A stretch of DNA of 5,350 bases from CAZPRQ01 sp964589415 (GTDB lineage: Bacteria > Patescibacteriota > Doudnabacteria > UBA920), in assembly GCA_964589415.1 (NCBI GenBank), contig CAZPRQ010000059.1, positions 1-5,350 of the forward strand, given 5' to 3'. Position 1 is the first letter of the stretch. Each line of letters begins with the position of its first letter. A program made the position numbers and the translations under genes. Of this stretch, positions 1 through 3,277 are shown in pieces. The notes below the pieces were generated by a model. The model did no database searches. It was not told where the DNA came from and saw nothing but the letters and a program-made list of their open reading frames with translations.

Positions 1-59
1 TCCCCCATGGGGGGATATGTCAAGCGAGAATAAAATAATGGTTTTAAGTGGGCGGCTAT

Positions 60-96
60 ATTTAAAAACAGACTTTCTGACAGTCTGTTTTTAAAT
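60..96. terminator. 15-bp perfect hairpin, terminator-like
   Basis: Arms at 60-74 and 82-96 are perfectly complementary (TTTAAAAACAGACT and AGTCTGTTTTTAAA plus one outer A-T pair), with a 7-nt loop. The A-rich and T-rich outer parts make it terminator-like on either strand. No gene is visible beside it in the window, so what it would terminate is unknown. Confidence 0.5.
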
Positions 97-169
97 TAAA
101 GAAAGATATTATTATTTAGACGTTGAACTAAAAAACTATGTCTTTGCCTAGTATTTAATTGCGAAATCA

Positions 170-214
170 ATTACAAAGGTCATCTTTGCGCTGCGCAAAG
201 ATGACCTTTGTAAT
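170..214. repeat. 21-bp perfect inverted repeat with 3-nt loop
   Basis: Arms 170-190 and 194-214 are exact reverse complements, separated only by CTG at 191-193. The outer ten bases of the right arm, CCTTTGTAAT (205-214), are repeated at once in tandem (215-224). The left arm (168-179, CAATTACAAAGG) can therefore pair instead with 215-226. The hairpin has no T-tract and no neighbouring gene, so it looks like a palindromic repeat rather than a clear terminator. Confidence 0.6.
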
Positions 215-244
215 CCTTTGTAATTGTGTTCGCTCGCTTTGAAT

Positions 245-266
245 TTCCTCCGCCTAGTCGGAGGAA
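245..266. repeat. 8-bp palindrome TTCCTCCG/CGGAGGAA
   Basis: Arms 245-252 and 259-266 pair perfectly around a 6-nt loop. It is one of several short GC-rich palindromes containing CCTCCG or TCCGCC that are scattered between genes in this window. Confidence 0.45.
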
Positions 267-300
267 TCGTTCCTTTTCTCGTCCCGTACTAGATCCACAA

Positions 301-341
301 ACAAAAAAGCCGATTACCGCAAGGGCAATCTGCTTTTTTGT
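301..341. terminator. Bidirectional intrinsic terminator-like hairpin with GCAA loop
   Basis: Arms 301-310 and 332-341 (ACAAAAAAGC and GCTTTTTTGT) pair over 10 bp. After one C-T mismatch, GATT (312-315) pairs with AATC (327-330). Innermost, CC pairs with GG around a GCAA tetraloop (319-322). The T-run lies on the 3' side in both directions, so it could stop transcription from either side. On the minus strand it lies downstream of the tRNA cluster. Confidence 0.55.
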
Positions 342-344
342 GGC

Positions 345-382
345 GGTACGCTTAGCGTACCCATTGCCACGCTAAGCGTGGC
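345..382. repeat. Twin palindromes with complementary cores
   Basis: Two hairpins sit 4 nt apart: GGTACGC/GCGTACC (345-351 and 355-361, loop TTA) and GCCACGC/GCGTGGC (366-372 and 376-382, loop TAA). Their cores ACGCTTAGCGT (348-358) and ACGCTAAGCGT (369-379) are exact reverse complements. The pair can also fold as a single 11-bp stem. Confidence 0.6.
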
Positions 383-398
383 GGACCGAACGGGACTC
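379..398 (-). repeat. Partial duplicate of the tRNA-Asp 3' end
   Basis: These 20 bases are identical to 601-620, the 3' end of tRNA-Asp. On the minus strand they correspond to the 3' strand of the T-stem, the acceptor strand, the discriminator base and CCA. The identity stops exactly where the T-loop begins; the next bases do not form a tRNA, so this is a fragment and not a gene. On its CCA side the palindrome GCCACGC/GCGTGGC follows and takes in the GCCA end. It could come from a local tandem duplication or be one end of an old tRNA-targeted insertion. Confidence 0.7.
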
Positions 399-556
399 CT
401 TTTTGCTCTCCTTCGAGTCTGAGCCTGAGGGCTCGTCCCTCAGAGTCGATGACCGACAAAAAGCCGGGGTGCTACACTCAGAAAGCTGCGCTCGCTCGCT
501 TCCTTCCGCTCGCGGACTCGCTATCTCGCACCCTTCTCGTCCCTTTACTTCCATCA

Positions 557-602
557 CATAAAGAAATTGCCCCACCTTGGGGGGTGAGGCACTTTCTTTA
601 TG
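557..602 (-). terminator. Hairpin terminating tRNA-Asp and overlapping its CCA
   Basis: Arms 557-571 and 588-602 pair over 15 positions with one mismatch (CATAAAGAAATTGCC against GGCACTTTCTTTATG). Further C/G pairing is possible inside. On the minus strand the 5' arm begins with the last two bases of the tRNA CCA, and the 3' side reads CAATTTCTTTATG, a T-rich tail fit for an intrinsic terminator. It marks the likely end of the tRNA-Met to tRNA-Asp transcript. Confidence 0.65.
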
Positions 603-677
603 GCGGACCGAACGGGACTCGAACCCGCGACCTCTCCCGTGACAGGGGAGCGCTCTAACCAACTGAGCTACCGGTCC
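601..677 (-). tRNA. tRNA-Asp(GUC)
   Basis: The minus strand folds into a complete 77-nt cloverleaf. The acceptor is GGACCGG paired with TCGGTCC (one G-U), the D-stem GCTC/GAGC, and the anticodon stem CTCCC/GGGAG with loop CTGTCAC, giving anticodon GTC. The variable loop is AGGTC. The T-stem GCGGG/CCCGT carries the standard loop TTCGAGT. Discriminator G73 fits aspartate identity, and CCA is encoded. It is the last gene of the cluster, 44 nt after tRNA-Met, with no promoter of its own that I can see, so co-transcription with tRNA-Met is likely. A terminator hairpin begins within its CCA. Confidence 0.96.
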
Positions 678-697
678 ATAATTTAAGTTGTTGCTTG

Positions 698-723
698 CAC
701 TGCGAAGCTTTAGCGAAGCAGTG
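698..723. repeat. 26-nt palindromic repeat, copy 1, at the tRNA-Met 3' end
   Basis: Arms CACTGC (698-703) and GCAGTG (718-723) flank the core GAAGCTTTAGCGAA. Two of the three CCA bases of tRNA-Met (722-724) fall in the right arm. The 6+14+6 layout and the core are shared with copies at 1433-1458 and 1538-1563, while the arms differ and stay complementary. Confidence 0.7.
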
Positions 724-798
724 GTAGCGGAGGGTGGAATTGCACCACCGACCTTGGGCTTATGAGTCCCACGCTCTAACTAACTGAGCTACTCCGCC
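722..798 (-). tRNA. tRNA-Met(CAU), elongator type, with unusual T-loop
   Basis: A 77-nt cloverleaf on the minus strand. The acceptor is GGCGGAG paired with CTCCGCT (G1-U72 wobble), the D-stem GCTC/GAGC, and the anticodon loop CTCATAA, giving anticodon CAT. Discriminator A73 and CCA are encoded. The 4-bp D-stem and paired position 1-72 rule out the initiator, which is the separate gene at 1456-1531. Two oddities stand out: the anticodon stem TGGGA/GCCCA ends in an A31-G39 mismatch, and the T-loop reads TGCAATT, so position 55 is G where nearly all tRNAs have U (pseudouridine). A lysidine-modified tRNA-Ile2 also starts from CAU and cannot be fully excluded. A TATAAT ends 2 nt before the gene (801-806), too close for a normal promoter. 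Confidence 0.88.
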
Positions 799-863
799 AT
801 ATTATACCTAATTCTACCTTTGAAGCTTTGGCATAGTTGGAAGCTATCCCGTCATAAAATAAC

Positions 864-1325
864 TTATTTATGCTTACTTTCATTATTAATAATAATTATA
901 TCTGCCCTTTTTGCTTGTTCAGTTGAATATGAGTTTTCCATATTCGGGTTGTATATAAAAATATATACGTCAAGGTCGTGGTTAAACCGTTCAAGGCAAT
1001 TATTTTCCGCGGGTATAGGATAAGTTACATCCTCTATGATAATTGTTCTTATTGAACCTGATTGTAATTTATCAGCATGGTTTATAACCCCATCAAATCC
1101 CACCGTAGTAAGTATCTCGCTTTGTTTATCTGGAGGCGCGGTTCCTTTGTATCTTAATAGAAATGCAGTTTTCCCTGTATGTGGTTTGCCCGATATAACT
1201 GCGACAACCGGTCGTTTTTCCCGTTCGTAAATACTCTCTACTATTTGCCGTAATCTTTGTACTCCTGTTTCCAAATTTTCGCAAATACGTTCCTGGAAAG
1301 GAGGTATGTCGCGGCGTTCAGGCAT
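864..1325 (-). CDS. Small P-loop NTPase of unknown function
   Basis: A 153-residue protein that I do not recognise as a named family. It has a clear Walker A motif GKPHTGKT at residues 46-53, preceded by a hydrophobic strand (VVAVIS), and a plausible Walker B strand ending in acidic residues (TIIIEDV, 94-100). A third hydrophobic strand (DVYIFIYNP, 119-127) and a final ADIIIINNES recall the fold of small nucleoside or nucleotide kinases. That resemblance is inference only. No signal peptide or membrane segment is seen. The ATG at 1325 is the only upstream Met. It lacks a good Shine-Dalgarno sequence, and only a TTGACG -35-like box (1404-1409) with no matching -10 is visible upstream. The gene lies between tRNA-fMet and tRNA-Met on the same strand and may share a transcript with them. 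No terminator separates it from tRNA-Met. Confidence 0.75.
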   Translation of the reverse strand: MPERRDIPPFQERICENLETGVQRLRQIVESIYEREKRPVVAVISGKPHTGKTAFLLRYKGTAPPDKQSEILTTVGFDGVINHADKLQSGSIRTIIIEDVTYPIPAENNCLERFNHDLDVYIFIYNPNMENSYSTEQAKRADIIIINNESKHK

Positions 1326-1352
1326 AGAGAAGATTACTTCTTAATTTTAAAA

Positions 1353-1369
1353 TCCTGCGGACAGCAGGA
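1353..1369. repeat. Palindrome TCCTGC/GCAGGA with a competing stem
   Basis: Arms 1353-1358 and 1364-1369 pair around GGACA. The loop and right arm (GACAGC, 1360-1365) can instead pair with GCTGTC at 1374-1379, so the two stems exclude each other. It lies in the leader of the P-loop gene, 28 to 54 nt before its start. Confidence 0.45.
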
Positions 1370-1422
1370 AAAGGCTGTCACGTATTTGTATATAAACAGG
1401 CTTCGTCAAATCTTCCCTAAGT

Positions 1423-1435
1423 TGGCCAAAGGCCA
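1423..1435. repeat. Short palindrome TGGCC/GGCCA
   Basis: Arms 1423-1427 and 1431-1435 pair around AAA. It overlaps the left arm of the adjoining 26-nt repeat by three bases, so the two hairpins sit back to back after tRNA-fMet. Confidence 0.45.
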
Positions 1436-1458
1436 GACGTAGCTTTAGCGAAGTCTGG
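1433..1458. repeat. 26-nt palindromic repeat, copy 2, at the tRNA-fMet 3' end
   Basis: Arms CCAGAC (1433-1438) and GTCTGG (1453-1458) flank the core GTAGCTTTAGCGAA, which differs from copy 1 at one base. The whole CCA of tRNA-fMet (1456-1458) lies in the right arm, so on the minus strand the hairpin starts with the tRNA's own CCA. Confidence 0.75.
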
Positions 1459-1531
1459 TTGCGGGACCCGGACTCGAACCGGGAATCTTCAGGTTATGAG
1501 CCTGACGAGATGCCAATTTCTCTATCCCGCG
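1456..1531 (-). tRNA. Initiator tRNA-fMet(CAU)
   Basis: A 76-nt cloverleaf on the minus strand with initiator hallmarks. The acceptor CGCGGGA/TCCCGCA leaves the C1-A72 mismatch needed for formylation and for avoiding elongation factor Tu. The D-stem is GAG/CTC with purine 11 and pyrimidine 24. The anticodon stem is TCAGG/CCTGA around loop CTCATAA (anticodon CAT). The classic run of three G-C pairs next to the loop is reduced to two, with A29-U41 as the third. The T-arm CCCGG/CCGGG has the normal loop TTCGAGT. A73 and CCA are encoded. A good promoter lies at 1576-1604, and a hairpin repeat sits in the leader. Confidence 0.96.
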
Positions 1532-1537
1532 ACATAG

Positions 1538-1563
1538 TCCGCCAAAGCATGAGCGACGGCGGA
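1538..1563. repeat. 26-nt palindromic repeat, copy 3, in the tRNA-fMet leader
   Basis: Arms TCCGCC (1538-1543) and GGCGGA (1558-1563) flank the 14-nt core AAAGCATGAGCGAC. The core keeps AGC at positions 3-5, T at 7 and AGCGA at 9-13 of the other two copies. The copy ends 6 nt before the 5' end of tRNA-fMet and lies inside the predicted transcript. Confidence 0.6.
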
Positions 1564-1575
1564 TATAACTGACTT

Positions 1576-1604
1576 ATTATACTAAGGAATCACATATAAT
1601 GCAA
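1576..1604 (-). promoter_or_regulatory. Sigma70-type promoter of tRNA-fMet
   Basis: On the minus strand TTGCAT (1604-1599) is followed by a spacer of exactly 17 nt and a perfect TATAAT (1581-1576). Transcription would start near 1569, giving a leader of about 38 nt that contains palindromic repeat copy 3, then tRNA-fMet. It lies directly after the terminator of the upstream non-coding RNA, as expected for a new transcription unit. Confidence 0.7.
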
Positions 1605-1610
1605 GCCTAT

Positions 1611-1648
1611 GAAAATATAAAAATGAGCCGAGCATGATGTCTCGGCTC
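1611..1648 (-). terminator. Intrinsic terminator of the structured RNA
   Basis: On the minus strand the 8-bp perfect stem GAGCCGAG/CTCGGCTC (1641-1648 with 1625-1632, 8-nt loop) is followed by ATTTTTATATTTTC (1624-1611). The T-tract lies only on the minus-strand 3' side, which sets the direction of the upstream transcript. Confidence 0.82.
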
Positions 1649-2172
1649 CGGCAACGCGGGTAAAACCCTTTCGCTAGGGTAGCTGCCATACCCATCCGAC
1701 AAAAGCCGGATATAGTGTTTGCCCGCGGGTCTGTGACGCGGGAGTTTGGTCTCTACTTCGGCAGGTTACACTACTTGGGTGTCCGGGCGACTCCATTTCC
1801 CTTGTTTGCTGTAGTCCCACCTCAGCCATCTGGCCATTAAAGTTTTCTCCGTTCGGGTTCCTTGCTACCTACTAATTTTATATATATTTTTCGTAAATAA
1901 CCTCCTTTCTTTATTCCTTTTGAGGCTAAGGGATAACATAAGCGTGTACAACTAAGGTAATTTCTCGTTATTCACCTTTTTCCGACAGGGCAGCCTCGTG
2001 CCCTTGCTGTTTATTTCTGTATCGCGAACAGAAACCGTATACTAGCCTCCGGTGGAAACAGCAAACACTGGAAATGGTTTTCGCCGGGTTTGCATGCAAA
2101 AACCATTCTTCAGCCCTAAGGCCGTTGGAGACTAACAACTAAACCCGGTGCATTGTAGCCGCGATGGTTACA
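1611..2172 (-). ncRNA. Unidentified large structured non-coding RNA
   Basis: About 550 nt with no ORF in any frame, ended on the minus strand by an intrinsic terminator and preceded by a -10-like box near 2174-2182. Many helices can be read off. CCGGGTTT (2148-2141) pairs with AAACCCGG (2091-2084), and AATGGTTTT (2107-2099) pairs with AAAACCATT (2081-2073). These two cross and form an H-type pseudoknot. TTGCTGTTT (2064-2056) pairs with AAACAGCAA (2012-2004) and encloses hairpin TTTCTGT/ACAGAAA (2034-2028, 2020-2014). AGGGCA/TGCCCT (2004-1999, 1992-1987) and ATCCG/CGGAT (1711-1707, 1698-1694) are further hairpins. GGAGT/ACTCC (1794-1790, 1745-1741) and GCCCG/CGGGC (1788-1784, 1725-1721) would make a second pseudoknot. 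I do not recognise the family. The RNase P core GGAAAGTC, the tmRNA start GGATTCGAC with its T-arm and CCA, and the SRP core are all absent. The 5' end is approximate. Confidence 0.6.
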
Positions 2173-2173
2173 T

Positions 2174-2182
2174 ATTATCATA
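2174..2182 (-). promoter_or_regulatory. -10-like box upstream of the structured RNA
   Basis: The minus strand reads TATGATAAT, which holds two overlapping -10-like hexamers (TATGAT and GATAAT). I find no convincing -35 at 16-18 nt. It lies between the preceding terminator (2217-2248) and the first helix of the RNA, the place where a promoter is expected. Confidence 0.35.
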
Positions 2183-2216
2183 AATGAAGGATATTAAACA
2201 CTTTTCTGCCTAACTC

Positions 2217-2248
2217 AAAAACCATCCCAAATTTTGAGGATGGTTTTT
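2217..2248 (-). terminator. Terminator-like hairpin after the lysine-rich gene
   Basis: Arms AAAAACCATCC (2217-2227) and GGATGGTTTTT (2238-2248) pair perfectly over 11 bp. The T-run lies on the 3' side in both directions. It starts 24 nt after the stop of the lysine-rich gene and separates it from the structured RNA. CTCAAAA (2214-2220) and TTTTGAG (2232-2238) form a competing stem. Confidence 0.65.
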
Positions 2249-2271
2249 GTTGCTTTGCCTCTAGGACAAAG

Positions 2272-2343
2272 TTAGATGCGCTTTTTGGAAGACTTCTTTT
2301 TAGCAGTCTTCTTCTTAGCGGTCTTCTTTTTCTTTGTAGCCAT
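2272..2343 (-). CDS. Lysine-rich 23-residue histone H1-tail-like protein
   Basis: ATG at 2343-2341 opens a 23-codon frame beginning MATKKKKTAKKKTAKKK and ending in KKRI before TAA at 2274-2272. Twelve of 23 residues are Lys, one is Arg and none is acidic. The unit (K)KKTA repeats like the tails of bacterial histone-H1-like or HU-tail proteins, so binding to DNA or RNA is likely. That role is inferred from composition alone. A purine-rich AGGGAG lies 10 nt before the ATG and can serve as ribosome binding site, and hairpins lie upstream (2360-2389) and downstream (2217-2248), giving it the look of its own small unit. Lys codons mix AAG and AAA. A chance ORF in A-rich sequence is the alternative, but start, SD and terminator all fit. 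Confidence 0.65.
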   Translation of the reverse strand: MATKKKKTAKKKTAKKKSSKKRI

Positions 2344-2359
2344 TGTTTGGCGTCTCCCT

Positions 2360-2389
2360 GAAAGTCCAGCTAATTTTGGTTGGACTTTC
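2360..2389 (-). promoter_or_regulatory. Leader hairpin ahead of the lysine-rich gene
   Basis: GAAAGTCCA (2360-2368) and TGGACTTTC (2381-2389) pair perfectly over 9 bp with a 12-nt loop. On the minus strand the stem ends immediately before the ribosome binding site AGGGAG. It may affect translation or stability of the message. On the plus strand it has a T-rich tail, but no gene there would use it. Confidence 0.45.
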
Positions 2390-2396
2390 TTAATTT

Positions 2397-2425
2397 CTAC
2401 TGTCCGCCAAAGGCGGGCGAAGTAG
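2397..2425. repeat. 12-bp bulged palindrome with TCCGCCAAAG core
   Basis: CTACT/AGTAG (2397-2401, 2421-2425) encloses a 2-nt bulge and a 7-bp stem GTCCGCC/GGCGGGC (2402-2408, 2412-2418, one G-T pair) with loop AAA. The decamer TCCGCCAAAG recurs at 1538-1547 on this strand and at 5276-5285 on the other strand. It lies between the CCA-adding enzyme gene and the lysine-rich gene. I see nothing else in 2426-2542 apart from AT-rich sequence. Confidence 0.55.
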
Positions 2426-2542
2426 TAAAAAAATAATTACCGAGTTTCCGGAGCAATACGCGCTTCTGTTTTTAATATTTGCTTTTAAATTATTCTATGT
2501 TTCTAATTTCCAAAACTTCTTTATACACATTACATATTTATT

Positions 2543-3259
2543 TTAGGAGAAAAAAATAAACTTGTCAAGAGCTTTTGGGTCGCATAAAAATTTTTTTATA
2601 AGATTTTTAGTTTTAGTAAACTTACATTTTAAAATTTCTTTTTCAATCCTGCTCGCTGTTAATTTTTTAACTAAATCTTGACGTTGCTTTATGACATCGG
2701 CTGACTTTGATTCAATTTTTAAATTTAAATCACCGGCAAAGCGAAGTGCCCTTAAAGAACGGAGCGCGTCTTCTTTTATTCTTAATTCCGGATCTCCAAT
2801 AAAGCGTAAAATTCTGTCGCGGATGTCATTTATACCGTTGTTATAATCGTAAATTTTTCCCGTATTTAGGCTGAAATATAGGGCATTTATGGTAAAATCC
2901 CGCCGTTGACTGTCTATTTCCGCACTCTCTTCATACCTAACTTTAGGGTAGCGGTTTTTGCGGTATATATCTTGCCTAAATGTAGCAATTTCTACGCTTA
3001 GCTCTTCCCTGGTAGCGGTTATAATTCCGTATTCGGAATTGTGGTCACTAAATTTTATGCCGCTATTTTGCAGAAGTTTAACAACTTGCTTTGGTACTGC
3101 CTTGGTGGTAATGTCTATGTCGTTAACTTTTTTGCCCAAGAGTATATCCCTTACCATGCCCCCTACAAAGTATGTTTCGGAAAAGTTTTCCACAAGCAAA
3201 AAGAATATTTTTTCCCCAAAAACTTCCAATGCAGATTTTGGAATAAATTTTAACTCCAT
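2543..3259 (-). CDS. cca: Class II tRNA nucleotidyltransferase (CCA-adding), short form
   Basis: A 238-residue cytosolic enzyme of the tRNA nucleotidyltransferase/poly(A) polymerase family, which adds or repairs the 3' CCA of tRNA from CTP and ATP. The head carries FVGGMVRDILLG then NDIDI (residues 31-50) with catalytic Asp47 and Asp49, VEIATFR (89-95), RRDFTINA (119-126), GINDIRDRILRFIGDP (142-157) and EDALRSLRALRFA (163-175), the last being the EDxxR nucleotide-choosing motif. The start is ATG at 3259, with AAGG 9 nt upstream. An in-frame start at 3304 would lie inside the atpC terminator hairpin and add 15 residues unlike the family. The protein stops soon after the neck (about 400 residues is usual), and no continuing frame follows, so body and tail are missing or very reduced. 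Poly(A), A-only or CC-only activity is possible. The nearby tRNAs already encode CCA, which points to repair. Confidence 0.88.
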   Translation of the reverse strand: MELKFIPKSALEVFGEKIFFLLVENFSETYFVGGMVRDILLGKKVNDIDITTKAVPKQVVKLLQNSGIKFSDHNSEYGIITATREELSVEIATFRQDIYRKNRYPKVRYEESAEIDSQRRDFTINALYFSLNTGKIYDYNNGINDIRDRILRFIGDPELRIKEDALRSLRALRFAGDLNLKIESKSADVIKQRQDLVKKLTASRIEKEILKCKFTKTKNLIKKFLCDPKALDKFIFFS

Positions 3260-3262
3260 GTA

Positions 3263-3274
3263 ATTATACCTTGT
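3263..3274 (-). promoter_or_regulatory. AAGG ribosome site and TATAAT box just before cca
   Basis: On the minus strand ACAAGG is followed at once by a perfect TATAAT (3268-3263) and then TACATG, the cca start. AAGG sits 9 nt from the ATG, so it can act as ribosome binding site. If TATAAT is used as a -10, the transcript would begin at or within the start codon and be leaderless. No matching -35 is seen. Confidence 0.4.
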
Positions 3275-3277
3275 AAA

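Larger units (their letters stand above)
1..600. other. 600-bp gene-free region rich in palindromes
   Basis: I find no credible gene here. ORFs of 69 and 96 codons that reach into tRNA-Asp are reading-through artefacts of tRNA and repeat sequence. Contents, in order: a short palindrome at the very start (1-15), hairpins at 60-96, 170-214 and 245-266, a terminator at 301-341, twin palindromes at 345-382, the tRNA-Asp fragment at 379-398, hairpin CTGAGGG/CCCTCAG at 425-431 and 437-443, and the tRNA-Asp terminator at 557-602. The octamer CTCGTCCC occurs three times (278-285, 432-439, 536-543). Confidence 0.6.

Noticed and set aside
1..600. CRISPR array or integrated element
   Set aside because: The repeats are palindromes of differing sequence and spacing, no regularly spaced direct repeat exists, and there is no integrase, transposase or cas gene in the window.
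449..658. Plus-strand ORF of 69 codons ending in NGTRTRDLSRDRGAL
   Set aside because: The C-terminal half is the antisense of tRNA-Asp, a well-known spurious peptide pattern, and the remainder is palindromic intergenic sequence without an SD.
372..662. Minus-strand ORF of 96 codons covering tRNA-Asp and the region after it
   Set aside because: It is a reading of tRNA-Asp and its partial copy: the peptide ESRSVRH appears twice because the 20-bp repeat is translated twice in the same frame. The rest is low-complexity and crosses a terminator hairpin.
722..798. tRNA-Ile2 (lysidine-modified CAU)
   Set aside because: The GGC acceptor start and general form fit elongator Met better, and an initiator is present separately. 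It cannot be excluded without the full tRNA set.
801..806. TATAAT as the promoter of tRNA-Met
   Set aside because: It ends 2 nt before the mature 5' end, so normal initiation would fall inside the tRNA, and no -35 is present. Co-transcription with the P-loop gene is simpler.
820..1442. Plus-strand ORFs at 820-1023, 1036-1230 and 1257-1442
   Set aside because: They are mostly antisense to the P-loop gene, which has a clear Walker A motif. They carry no motifs of their own.
1930..1975. A possible tmRNA-like tag frame reading VNNEKLP and stop on the minus strand
   Set aside because: Short frames of this size arise by chance, and the tRNA-like ends needed for a tmRNA are absent.
1650..2172. tmRNA, RNase P RNA or SRP RNA in the structured region
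   Set aside because: On both strands I looked for GGATTCGAC and a T-arm with CCA (tmRNA), for GGAAAGTC with its ACAGAA partner (RNase P), and for the SRP core. None fits. The plus-strand ACAGAAACCG at about 2028-2037 has no matching partner and lies in a hairpin better explained on the minus strand.
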